This document shows, in pieces, positions 15,586 to 22,540 of a stretch of 22,540 bases of DNA. Origin of the DNA: CAZQAA01 sp964591255 (GTDB lineage: Bacteria; Desulfobacterota; DSM-4660; Desulfatiglandales; Desulfatiglandaceae); the NCBI GenBank assembly GCA_964591255.1, contig CAZQAA010000091.1, positions 1 through 22,540 of the forward strand, in the 5' to 3' direction. Position 1 is the stretch's first letter, and each line of letters begins with the position of its first letter. A model generated the notes under the pieces. It saw nothing but the letters and a program-made list of their open reading frames with translations, did no database searches and was not told the DNA's origin. The translations under genes and the position numbers were made by a program.

Positions 15586-16977
15586 ATGGACTTGTTTTCT
15601 AAAGAGCCGGAGGCCCTGTATGCCAACACAGGTTACGGTCCTCGGTTTGCTGTCCTGGATATAGGACTCATGGATCGTGTCGCGGTTATTGAGCCGGACA
15701 GCGCCTTCTGGGCGATTGTCAAGAATGAGGCGGTCTCCGAGGCCCTTTCCGGCAGTTTGCCGGCAGACTTTCAGAAGCAGCAGGAAAAATTCCGGAAAGA
15801 GATGGATTTTTTGCGTTTCGGACTAAAGCCGTCAGCAGCCTATTTCAATCCCACGGAACGTTGCAATTTTAACTGTGGCTATTGCTATCTGCCGGAGGAA
15901 ATGCGCCGGAATGGAAAGACCATGACTGCAGATGAAATCTGTAATGCCCTGGACCGGTTGCTAGCTTATTTCAATGGGCATATGGCCGGCGATGGGATTC
16001 GTCCTCAGATAATATTTCACGGCAGTGAACCGATGCTGGCCCGTGAGGCCGTTTTCGCAGGAATTAGAAAGTTTAAGGATGACTTCTTTTTTGGTGTCCA
16101 GACTAATGCGTCACTTCTGGACCGTGAGGCCATCTCCTTTCTCACGGAACATTCGGTTGGTATCGGGATATCCCTCGACGCCGATACAGATGTTCTGGCG
16201 AATAATATTCGAAAAAACTGGCACGGTCAGGGCGCATTTGACCAGATTGTAAAGGTCATGGATGAACTGGCGGCATACCCGGCATTTAATGTGATTACTA
16301 CGGTTACCTCGCTCAATGTCCATATCTTGCCGGACATGGTGAATTTTTATCATGATCATGGCGTAAAGATGGTAATGTTCAATCCGGTCCGGTGTACCCA
16401 GGAAGGTGGTAAGGCCCTGAAGCCTGATGATGAGCAGCTGGCAAGGTCTTTTTGCGAAGCCCTTGACCGGGTATACGAATTATATGAAAAAACGGGCCAG
16501 AAAATGGTGGTCACCAATTTTGCCAATATTCTGGCTGGAATTATCGGTCCTACTGCAAGGCGTTTGATGTGTGACATTTCGCCTTGCGGCGGCGGGCGTT
16601 GTTTTTTTGCGGTGTCTGCGCATGGTGATCTGTTTCCCTGCAGCGAATTTATCGGATTTCCGGAATTTAAGGGAGGCAATCTTTTCAAGGATGAATTGCA
16701 AGACGCCTTGCAAAGTCCCCCTTTTTTGGAAATGACCCGGAGAAAGGTTGAGGACATTTCTCCGTGTGCGACCTGTGCCATTCGGCATTTCTGCGGGGCG
16801 CCGTGCCCCGCAGAGGTCCGTGCATTGTCAGGGACATTCAATGCTCCGGCTCCCTACTGCCGGTTTTATGAGGAACAGGCCCGCTACGCCTTCAGGGTGC
16901 TCGCGAACGGCAGGGAAGAGGCCTTTTTGTGGGAGGACTGGGACGATGAAACCGAAGAGACCTTTTGCTGGTCATAA
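15586..16977 (+). CDS. cbpB: Peptide-modifying radical SAM/SPASM enzyme (CbpB)
   Basis: A 463-residue radical SAM enzyme predicted to modify the CbpA peptide. Residues 1-85 form an N-terminal domain of unknown role; a peptide-binding function is possible but unshown. The SAM cluster motif is CNFNCGYC (C93, C97, C100), and the GGE-type motif is HGSEP (145-149). The C-terminal SPASM region has C329, C334, C339, C352, C394, C397, C403, C407 and C425, enough for two auxiliary iron-sulfur clusters, as in characterised peptide maturases. The tail (449-463) is strongly acidic and ends FCWS. AAGG precedes the ATG by about 9 nt. It follows cbpA by 10 nt and precedes cobT by 42 nt. No peptidase or exporter is nearby. 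Confidence 0.85.
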   Translation: MDLFSKEPEALYANTGYGPRFAVLDIGLMDRVAVIEPDSAFWAIVKNEAVSEALSGSLPADFQKQQEKFRKEMDFLRFGLKPSAAYFNPTERCNFNCGYCYLPEEMRRNGKTMTADEICNALDRLLAYFNGHMAGDGIRPQIIFHGSEPMLAREAVFAGIRKFKDDFFFGVQTNASLLDREAISFLTEHSVGIGISLDADTDVLANNIRKNWHGQGAFDQIVKVMDELAAYPAFNVITTVTSLNVHILPDMVNFYHDHGVKMVMFNPVRCTQEGGKALKPDDEQLARSFCEALDRVYELYEKTGQKMVVTNFANILAGIIGPTARRLMCDISPCGGGRCFFAVSAHGDLFPCSEFIGFPEFKGGNLFKDELQDALQSPPFLEMTRRKVEDISPCATCAIRHFCGAPCPAEVRALSGTFNAPAPYCRFYEEQARYAFRVLANGREEAFLWEDWDDETEETFCWS

Positions 16978-17019
16978 CTTGATAGATCCGCTGATGTTTC
17001 TTTGGATCGGAGTCCGGCA

Positions 17020-18069
17020 ATGTTAGAAGAGACCCTTGCGGAAATTAAGCCGGTTTCCCGGGAACATCTGGGCAAGGCATGGGACAGGATCAATAATCTT
17101 GTCAAGCCCGTCGGCAGCTTGGGCCGGCTGGAAGAAATGGCGGCCCGGATTGTTGCCATCCGGGAATCGGATCCCCCCCGTGACCTGAAAAAGGAGATCT
17201 TTGTCTTTGCCTCGGATCACGGGGTGGCTTTAGAGGGTGTCAGTGCTTTTCCCCAGGAGGTGACCGGCCTGATGGTTCGGAATTTTCTGGCGGGCATTGC
17301 TGGGATAAATGTTATTGCACGTTGTGCCGGGGCCCATGTCTCCATCATTGATGTCGGAATCAAGGATGATGTCCTGGATGCTCCAGGGCTTATCCGGAGA
17401 AAGATAAAAAGGGGAAGTGGGAATATTCTCCAGGGTCCGGCCATGACCCCTGAAGAGACGAAACAGGCTGTTAATGTTGGGATTGAAATGGCTCGGCAGG
17501 CCCGGGCTAACGGTACTGCCATGATTGCCACGGGTGAGATGGGAATTGGCAATACAACCCCGTCCGCGGCCCTGATCAGTGTCCTGTTGCCGGCGAATCC
17601 TGCTGATGTGACCGGAAGAGGAACCGGCATTGAAGATGATGCGTATGAACGCAAGATCAGGGTGATTGAAAAGGCCATTGAAAAAAACCGTCCTGATCCG
17701 AAGGACCCATTGCTGTGCCTTGCCGCGATCGGAGGTCTCGAAGTCGCTGCCATTTGCGGATTGTGTCTGGGGGGCGCGGCCGGGAAGATGGTGGTGGTTG
17801 TTGATGGGTTTATCTCCAGCGTGGGTGCCCTGGTCGCCATGCGCCTCAATCCGCATGTAAGAGAGTACCTTTTCTTTTCCCACAAATCATCAGAAACGGG
17901 ACATGCGGTTTTTTTCAACTCTGAAGGTATAAGACCGATCCTGGACCTTGATCTTCGGTTGGGAGAAGGCACCGGTGCCGCCCTGGCCATGCAGATCATG
18001 GAAAACGCCATCAGGGTTTATACTGAAATGGCGACCTTTGAAGAGGCCGGAATCGAACCGGTTGAATGA
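17020..18069 (+). CDS. cobT: Nicotinate-nucleotide-dimethylbenzimidazole phosphoribosyltransferase (CobT)
   Basis: Activates the lower-ligand base as alpha-ribazole phosphate for the cobalamin nucleotide loop. The 349-residue protein has VGSLGRLEE (31-39), FASDHGVA, ATGEMGIGNTT (170-180), DGFISSVGALVA and the catalytic Glu316 in GEGTGAALA, matching Glu317 of the Salmonella enzyme. I chose ATG 17020, which has GGAG about 8 nt upstream; an in-frame TTG at 17002 would add six residues with no better site. It is followed by cobS after 9 nt. Confidence 0.96.
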   Translation: MLEETLAEIKPVSREHLGKAWDRINNLVKPVGSLGRLEEMAARIVAIRESDPPRDLKKEIFVFASDHGVALEGVSAFPQEVTGLMVRNFLAGIAGINVIARCAGAHVSIIDVGIKDDVLDAPGLIRRKIKRGSGNILQGPAMTPEETKQAVNVGIEMARQARANGTAMIATGEMGIGNTTPSAALISVLLPANPADVTGRGTGIEDDAYERKIRVIEKAIEKNRPDPKDPLLCLAAIGGLEVAAICGLCLGGAAGKMVVVVDGFISSVGALVAMRLNPHVREYLFFSHKSSETGHAVFFNSEGIRPILDLDLRLGEGTGAALAMQIMENAIRVYTEMATFEEAGIEPVE

Positions 18070-18078
18070 CCCCCTAGA

Positions 18079-18861
18079 ATGATAAAAGGCCTGGTTTCCG
18101 CACTAAGATTGCTTTCCTCATTACCCCTTCCCGGTAAATGGTATGCGCCTTCATCTGCCGCGCTATCATGGTTTCCCCCGGCAGGGTTGATCCTTGGTTT
18201 AATAATTTTCATCCTGTACCTTTTTTGGTCCTGGTTGCCGTTTGATATGTCGTGGCCCCGGGGCACAGCCCTGATCATGTTGTTGGCTGATGTATATCTG
18301 ACAAGGGCATTTCATATGGATGGACTGGCGGACTGGGCTGATTCTTTCGGGGCGTTGGGTGATGTTCAAAGACGGCTGGCCATTATGAAAGATACAGCTT
18401 TGGGAACATTCGGAGTAATAGCCTTGATCCTGATCTTGTTGGCAAAATGGATCGTTTTTGAAAGGCTGTGCGTTTTTGGTACGGTAATTTGGATCCTTCC
18501 GGTCTTTGTACTTTCCAGAGCGGTCATGGTGGAACTGGCGGTGGCCTTGCCTTATGCCCGTAAGGAAGGGGGAACAGGCGAACCCTTTGTCATGGAGGCC
18601 TCCCGTACCCACAGGAGAAATTCCCGGCTTTTCTGTCTGGTTTTTTGTTTCCTTTACGGGCCGGGCGGATTGATACTCTTGCTGATGGCCCTGATTTTTG
18701 CGTGGGTTTACGGTGTCAAGGCTAAACAGCGCTTTGGCGGCATAACCGGAGATTTGCTGGGGGCCGCCAATGAACTGACAGAGATCATCCTTTTGCTGAT
18801 GTGCGCCCTGCCGGGCAGTGTCCTCAACGGTTATACCGCGTGGAACTGGCTTTTCAACTGA
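18079..18861 (+). CDS. cobS: Adenosylcobinamide-GDP ribazoletransferase (cobalamin synthase, CobS)
   Basis: Integral inner-membrane enzyme that joins adenosylcobinamide-GDP to alpha-ribazole or its phosphate, completing the nucleotide loop. At 260 residues it has several hydrophobic helices and the family motif HMDGLADWADSFG (79-91), rich in metal-binding aspartates. KDTALGTFGV and the C-terminal FGGITGDLLGAANELTE are also diagnostic. It follows cobT closely and is succeeded by a 217-nt gap. Confidence 0.95.
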   Translation: MIKGLVSALRLLSSLPLPGKWYAPSSAALSWFPPAGLILGLIIFILYLFWSWLPFDMSWPRGTALIMLLADVYLTRAFHMDGLADWADSFGALGDVQRRLAIMKDTALGTFGVIALILILLAKWIVFERLCVFGTVIWILPVFVLSRAVMVELAVALPYARKEGGTGEPFVMEASRTHRRNSRLFCLVFCFLYGPGGLILLLMALIFAWVYGVKAKQRFGGITGDLLGAANELTEIILLLMCALPGSVLNGYTAWNWLFN

Positions 18862-19078
18862 AACCGTAGTCAAGGGACACGATTTTTTATTCCCGGAGAT
18901 CCGGATTTTTATCCATTTTTTACCCAAGGTCCGGAGGGTTTCAGATTTTTCTTGAAAAAAGAACATATCCGTTTTTTTAATGTAGCTCCTGTCCAAAGCA
19001 GGTGGAAGTAACTAAATGACCTGATACGAGGTAATCAATCAACAGTTAACCCCGACAGACTGACTGGTTTAACAGAAA
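18862..19078 (+). other. Intergenic gap inside the cob operon
   Basis: There is no gene and no B12 box here. Short stretches such as CCGGAGATCCGG followed by T-runs (about 18893-18910) give only a 4-bp stem, too weak to call a terminator. No clear promoter is visible before cobD. Confidence 0.35.
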
Positions 19079-20158
19079 ATGACCTACCGGCATGGGGGCA
19101 GTCCCCATTTTGATCTGGCCCGTTTCGGCCTTGTTAAAAGGCCTGTGACAGATTTCAGCGTCAGCCTTAACCCCTTGGGTCCCCCTGGGATTATCAGGGA
19201 GAAATGGCCAGATCTGTTTGATGCGGTGAAGAACTACCCCAGCCCCCACGGCGCAGGAGTTGTTCGCTATTACGAAGAAAAATTTGGGCTTTCACCCGAC
19301 AGTATCATACCCGGCAATGGTTCAACCGAGCTTATTTACCTGATTCCAAGGGCGATTGGGTTAAAAAAAACAGCGATCCTTGCCCCGTGCTTCTACGATT
19401 ATGAACAGGCTGCTCTGCTTGCCGGGGCCAAGATTTGCAGGCAGACACTTTCCTCCGCTGATAATTTTGCATTGCCTTCCCCGGACAATTTAATCGCCCT
19501 GCTGGACAAGGTTGATTCTTTATGGATAGGGCGTCCAAACAATCCCACCGGTATTTTTTTCGGGAAAACCCTGCTAACTGAATTGGCCGTCAGATTTCCG
19601 GACAAGTGGTTTATTGTTGATGAGGCCTTTATTCAATTCCTGGATAATCATCGTTCTGAAACCTTCCTGACCCGAAATTTACGCCCGAATATTCTGGTGA
19701 TCCATTCCCTGACGAAATTTTATGCCCTGGCCGGCCTTCGGCTTGGAGCCGGGGTGGGGCATTCCGAGACCATTGCGCGGCTCAAACATTTCCGGGAACC
19801 ATGGAGCATCAATGCCATTGCCGACCAGTGTGCTCCGCTTCTGCTCGATCTTTATGAATATGAAAATAAAACCCTGGCCATGCTAAGGGATGAGCAAAGC
19901 CGCTTCTTTAAGACCTTGTCCGGGATTGATGGTGTGCGGGTCTTTGGAGGGAGCGCCAGTTTTATCCTCTGTCAGTGGATGCGAACTCCCGATCTGGATG
20001 ATTTACTCTTTTACCTCCTTAAAAATGGAGTTTATGTGCGGGACTGCCGTAATTTTCCTGGACTGGAGTCAAATTTTTTCAGAATCGGCTTGCGTAAACC
20101 GGATGAAAACATGCGGCTTGCAGCCCTTCTTGGTTCTTATCCGGAGGGCCGCGCATAA
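19079..20158 (+). CDS. cobD: Threonine-phosphate decarboxylase-like PLP enzyme (CobD)
   Basis: Fold type I aminotransferase-family enzyme that makes (R)-1-amino-2-propanol phosphate from L-threonine phosphate for the f side chain of cobalamin. The 359-residue protein begins with YRHGGSP, as the CobD group does. It has the core blocks PGNGSTELIYL (78-88), GRPNNPTG (151-158), VDEAF (180-184), and the PLP lysine Lys213 in SLTKFYALAGLRLG. HisC (histidinol-phosphate aminotransferase) is a close relative, but the HGG start and position before cbiB favour CobD. An in-frame stop lies three codons upstream, so the ATG at 19079 is the earliest start; there is no clear Shine-Dalgarno sequence. Confidence 0.9.
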   Translation: MTYRHGGSPHFDLARFGLVKRPVTDFSVSLNPLGPPGIIREKWPDLFDAVKNYPSPHGAGVVRYYEEKFGLSPDSIIPGNGSTELIYLIPRAIGLKKTAILAPCFYDYEQAALLAGAKICRQTLSSADNFALPSPDNLIALLDKVDSLWIGRPNNPTGIFFGKTLLTELAVRFPDKWFIVDEAFIQFLDNHRSETFLTRNLRPNILVIHSLTKFYALAGLRLGAGVGHSETIARLKHFREPWSINAIADQCAPLLLDLYEYENKTLAMLRDEQSRFFKTLSGIDGVRVFGGSASFILCQWMRTPDLDDLLFYLLKNGVYVRDCRNFPGLESNFFRIGLRKPDENMRLAALLGSYPEGRA

Positions 20159-21144
20159 TGGAAGCCGCGGCCATCCTGGCTTTGGCGTTTTTTTTGGATC
20201 TGATCCTGGGAGATCCTCCTTACCGGTTTCATCCGATAAGGCTCATGGGCAGGCTCATCGTCCTGGCTGAGGATTGGCTAAGATCCAGAGACATGGACGG
20301 GAGGACGGGAGGCCTGTTTATGGTCCTGGGTCTGTCATTTACTGTAACCGTCGTATGTTTGGGAATCTATCTGTTGTTTCACTGGATTTGGCGCATAGCA
20401 GGTCTGGGGGTGGCTCTCTTTTTCTGCTATTCGTCCCTCGCCTTGAAGGATCTTGTCCATCATGTCCAGCCTGTAATATTCGCCTTGAGACGGAATGATA
20501 TCGAGAGCGCCAGAAAATTTGTCAGCATGATAGTGGGCCGGGATGTGGAATATCTTGGTGAGGTGGAATTAGCGAGGGCGTCCATCGAAACCCTGGCAGA
20601 GAATTTTGTAGACGGTTTTCTTTCTCCGGTTTTCTGGTTTTTTATCGGTGCCTGGACAGCCTGCCTGTTTGACTGTCAACCCCTTCCTGCGGCCGTAGTT
20701 TTCATGTTGCTATTCAAGCTGGTTAGTACCCTGGATTCCATGGTTGGCTACCAGACTCCCAGGTATAAAAAACTGGGATGGGCCAGTGCCCGCCTTGACG
20801 ACATAATGAATTTTGTACCGGCCCGCCTTTCCCTGCCCATCCTTTTTGGAGGAGCCTGTCTGTCCGGAATTCATCCCTGGGACGGACTCGCCGTGGCTAT
20901 GCGGGATAGATTAAGACATTCCTCTCCCAACTCCGCTTATCCCGAGAGCTTTTTTGCCGGGGCCTTGCATTGCCGCCTGGGTGGCCCGGTCTCCTATAAG
21001 GGAGAATTACATGAATATGAATGGCTGGGCAGGGAGTATCATGATCCATATGTTAAAAAAATCATCATGGCAATAAGGATGACAATAGTATCATCCTGGA
21101 TAACAATAGGTATGGTTATTTGGGGGCTGGTGTTTCTGAACTAA
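20158..21144 (+). CDS. cbiB: Adenosylcobinamide-phosphate synthase (CbiB)
   Basis: Membrane enzyme that attaches aminopropanol (phosphate) to cobyric acid. The 328-residue protein has the signature LDLILGDPPYRFHPIRLMG (13-31), SIETLAENFVDG, a polytopic hydrophobic profile, and YKKLGWASARLDD..NFVPARL. The start codon shares a base with the cobD stop (TAATG), so the two enzymes that supply and attach the aminopropanol arm are translationally coupled. Confidence 0.95.
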   Translation: MEAAAILALAFFLDLILGDPPYRFHPIRLMGRLIVLAEDWLRSRDMDGRTGGLFMVLGLSFTVTVVCLGIYLLFHWIWRIAGLGVALFFCYSSLALKDLVHHVQPVIFALRRNDIESARKFVSMIVGRDVEYLGEVELARASIETLAENFVDGFLSPVFWFFIGAWTACLFDCQPLPAAVVFMLLFKLVSTLDSMVGYQTPRYKKLGWASARLDDIMNFVPARLSLPILFGGACLSGIHPWDGLAVAMRDRLRHSSPNSAYPESFFAGALHCRLGGPVSYKGELHEYEWLGREYHDPYVKKIIMAIRMTIVSSWITIGMVIWGLVFLN

Positions 21145-21159
21145 ATATGGAGGTTTATA

Positions 21160-21717
21160 ATGACCATAGATATTAGTTGGTCTACAGGTCTTGTTATGCT
21201 GATAATAGGAGGTGCAAGAAGCGGCAAGAGTCGCTTTGCATTGGACATATGCAGTCAACGTCGTAACTGCAGGAATAGGATATTTATGGCAACGGCCAGA
21301 TGCCAGGATATTGAAATGGAGGACCGGATTCTCCGGCACCAGAAGGAACGGGGAAGAGAGTGGACTACGGTTGAAGAACCGTTATCAGTAGCTGAGAAAA
21401 TTAGAGAAATAGACCGGCCAGATACTATTATTCTGGTGGATTGCTTGACCCTCTGGCTTAGTAATTTATTTATGGAATATGGCGAGAACCAGGACATGAT
21501 AGAGAAAGAAATAACAGGGCTTGAGAAGGAACTTGCCCATGTTAACGGGAATGTTGTGCTGGTTACCAATGAAGTAGGAAGCGGAATAGTGCCTCAAAAT
21601 TCTCTTGCCAGGAGGTATCGGGACATCTCTGGTTTTGCAAATCAGCGTATTGCCGCCGTATCAAACAAGGTGGTCCAGGTCGTAGCAGGTCTCCCGATCC
21701 TGCTGAAAGACGAATGA
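21160..21717 (+). CDS. cobU: Adenosylcobinamide kinase / guanylyltransferase (CobU)
   Basis: Bifunctional enzyme that phosphorylates adenosylcobinamide and adds GMP, giving adenosylcobinamide-GDP for CobS. The 185-residue protein has the P-loop GGARSGKS (17-24), RILRHQKERG with His60 in the position of the guanylated histidine, VDCLTLWLSN, and VTNEVGSGIVP followed by LARRYRDISGFANQ. GGAGG lies 7 nt before the ATG, so the start at 21160 is preferred over the internal ATG next to the P-loop. It is the last gene of unit B. Confidence 0.96.
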   Translation: MTIDISWSTGLVMLIIGGARSGKSRFALDICSQRRNCRNRIFMATARCQDIEMEDRILRHQKERGREWTTVEEPLSVAEKIREIDRPDTIILVDCLTLWLSNLFMEYGENQDMIEKEITGLEKELAHVNGNVVLVTNEVGSGIVPQNSLARRYRDISGFANQRIAAVSNKVVQVVAGLPILLKDE

Positions 21718-21810
21718 CAGTTACATATGATTGATGAATGGAAGGAGCCCAAATGTCTCTTTCGTATTTTTTCTGTTGACAGTGATATCAATTTTGAATT
21801 AGATAGAATT

Positions 21811-21975
21811 ATTCAGGTGCCCGTTTGGGCATAAGAGGGAACCTCGTGTAAATCGGGGACGGGCCCGCCGCTGTGAGTGGGGACGAAAGCCGCATTTTTA
21901 GCCACTGTTTCGTTTTGAGCGGAATGGGAAGGCGCGGGGAGTAGGTTGATCCACGAGTCAGAAGACCTGCCTGGA
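21811..21975 (+). ncRNA. Cobalamin riboswitch C (controls small ORF and porin-like gene)
   Basis: Cobalamin aptamer beginning CAGGTGC at 21814, with the core CCCGCCGCTGTGAGTGGG, CACTGTTTCGTTTTGAGCGG and the B12 box AGTCAGAAGACCTGCC (21956-21971). Long runs are identical to riboswitch A, and the downstream terminator stem is the same, so the two are copies of one ancestor. TTGACA at 21776-21781 is a plausible -35 for its own promoter, with a poor -10. Confidence 0.95.
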
Positions 21976-22035
21976 TAAAACAGACATAAACCACGTGGAC
22001 AGGGGGAATGTCACGATCTCAAGGATGAAAAAGGG

Positions 22036-22075
22036 AAATCCCCGGATCGATTTATTGCGGTCCGGGGATTTTTTA
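22036..22075 (+). terminator. Intrinsic terminator of riboswitch C (expression platform)
   Basis: AAATCCCCGGA (22036-22046) pairs with TCCGGGGATTT (22061-22071), extended by TCG/CGG, followed by T residues. The stem is identical to that after riboswitch A; only the loop differs. Confidence 0.9.
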
Positions 22076-22100
22076 TTTGAAAGGGGGGGTATGACAACGT

Positions 22101-22322
22101 ATGCGGATTTACTGGCGGATAATGGGCGATTTGATGGAACTGGGAGAAATGCTGTTGTTTCACGATCCATCTCTTTTAAGGGAGTATGGCAAGTGGTGTA
22201 AAAGGAACGGTATTAGCTGTTTAGGAACGTTTAAGGTGGATCCATTCATGGTAAACGATTCTATGGATAAACTGGTCAGGAAGGAAGTGACTTATAACCA
22301 TAGGTCTCCTTGGTTGAATTAA
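22101..22322 (+). CDS. Small protein of unknown function under riboswitch C
   Basis: I do not recognise this gene. The frame encodes 73 residues, starting MRIYWRIMGDLMELGEMLLF. A likely amphipathic helix (about 9-32, including LLREYGKWCKRNG) is followed by two cysteines within ten residues (C33 and C40 approximately) and a polar tail. There is no signal peptide or membrane segment. The G-run at 22084-22089 lies about 11 nt upstream of this ATG. A different frame opens at 22091 with MTTYADLLADNGRF, also behind AAGG, and ends at 22201. Joining that start to this frame near 22130 would need one base removed, so the gene may be frameshifted or the start uncertain. Being the first ORF after the switch suggests B12-repressed expression. 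Confidence 0.45.
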   Translation: MRIYWRIMGDLMELGEMLLFHDPSLLREYGKWCKRNGISCLGTFKVDPFMVNDSMDKLVRKEVTYNHRSPWLN

Positions 22323-22415
22323 AGAAGGAACGGGACAGGTTTATAACCGGAACTTAACTGAGGCCACAAATATCTAACTTTTGCCCTTTGGATCAGGGCA
22401 GGAAGGAGGTTTTAA

Positions 22416-22540
22416 ATGAAAAAAATTATTGTCATGGTCCTGGCGGCAGTTTTTTTTATTCCGACAGTATGCAGTGCAATGGACGATGCATATATAGAGG
22501 AGCTGGAGAAGCTGCGCCGGCGGATAGAGGAGCTGGAGAA
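22416..22540 (+). CDS. Secreted coiled-coil protein, porin-like N-terminus (runs off window)
   Basis: Only the first 41 codons are inside the window. GGAAGGAGG lies 6 nt before the ATG, a very strong site. Residues 1-21 form a Sec signal peptide (MKKIIVMVLAAVFF.., likely cleavage after CSA). The mature start is a charged heptad segment, YIEELEKLRRRIEELE, partly encoded by a 17-bp direct repeat. A signal peptide followed by a short coiled coil is common at the N-terminus of trimeric porins in proteobacteria, but the barrel is not visible. It follows riboswitch C and a small ORF, so it is probably repressed by cobalamin. The porin assignment is inference. Confidence 0.7.
   Translation, partial: MKKIIVMVLAAVFFIPTVCSAMDDAYIEELEKLRRRIEELE
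22494..22540 (+). repeat. 17-bp direct repeat encoding coiled-coil heptads
   Basis: ATAGAGGAGCTGGAGAA occurs at 22494-22510 and again at 22524-22540, a 30-bp period, both in frame and coding IEELE. It may continue beyond the window. It is most simply explained by internal duplication within the coiled coil. Confidence 0.7.

Noticed and set aside
17217..18011. Long open frames antisense to cobT (264 and 217 codons)
   Set aside because: They lie fully opposite a gene with every CobT motif, and their composition is that of a GC-rich shadow frame with no recognisable domain.
18199..18996. 265-codon open frame antisense to cobS
   Set aside because: It is opposite a confident CobS gene; the protein is a mix of Gln, Lys and Pro with no motif.
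21728..21835. 35-codon frame starting MIDEWKEPKC upstream of riboswitch C
   Set aside because: It runs through the likely promoter and into the aptamer, so it is probably chance. Riboswitch structure explains the region better.
1..22540. CRISPR arrays, tRNA or rRNA genes, insertion sequences, phage genes
   Set aside because: No regularly spaced repeats, cloverleaf-like segments, transposase motifs or phage proteins were seen on either strand. The repeated RNA elements are the three cobalamin riboswitches.

Overview
The window reads as chromosome of a Gram-negative bacterium. It encodes outer-membrane TonB-dependent uptake, LPS-type glycosyl transfer, cobalamin riboswitches and two radical SAM enzymes. 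Gene order and codon choice look most like an anaerobic deltaproteobacterium (Desulfobacterota in the wide sense); that placement is inference, since no rRNA or other marker gene is present.

Region 1 (1-4761, minus strand) is a housekeeping operon read right to left: aroD, aroE, aroA, hisI, hisG, then engB. Five of the six genes are overlapping or nearly touching. A near-consensus sigma-70 promoter (TTGACA, 17 bp, TATTAT) lies just upstream of aroD. The operon joins three shikimate-pathway steps with two histidine steps and a ribosome-assembly GTPase. Region 2 (4839-5804, minus) is a family 9 glycosyltransferase.

Region 3 (5982-7951, plus) is a small AT-rich unit: operator-like inverted repeats, a promoter, a radical SAM protein, and a divergent dihydrouridine-synthase-family protein that overlaps it by 20 nt.

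Region 4 (8231-22540, plus) is a vitamin B12 locus built from three riboswitch-led units, each with an intrinsic terminator downstream of the aptamer. Unit A makes the uptake system: BtuB-like receptor, BtuF, BtuC, BtuD, and dedicated ExbB, ExbD and TonB. Unit B starts with a 33-residue peptide gene (cbpA) and its SPASM radical SAM partner (cbpB). These are followed by cobT, cobS, cobD, cbiB and cobU, the late steps that attach the aminopropanol arm and lower nucleotide loop. Unit C holds a small unknown ORF and the start of a secreted coiled-coil protein that resembles the N-terminus of a porin. No corrin-ring genes are present, so the locus is suited to importing and finishing corrinoids.

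The most interesting element is cbpA/cbpB. It is a ribosomal peptide with a radical SAM maturase, placed first in a cobalamin-repressed operon, with no exporter or protease nearby. I recognise the pair as a bioinformatically named family (CbpA/CbpB) whose product and function are, to my knowledge, unknown.
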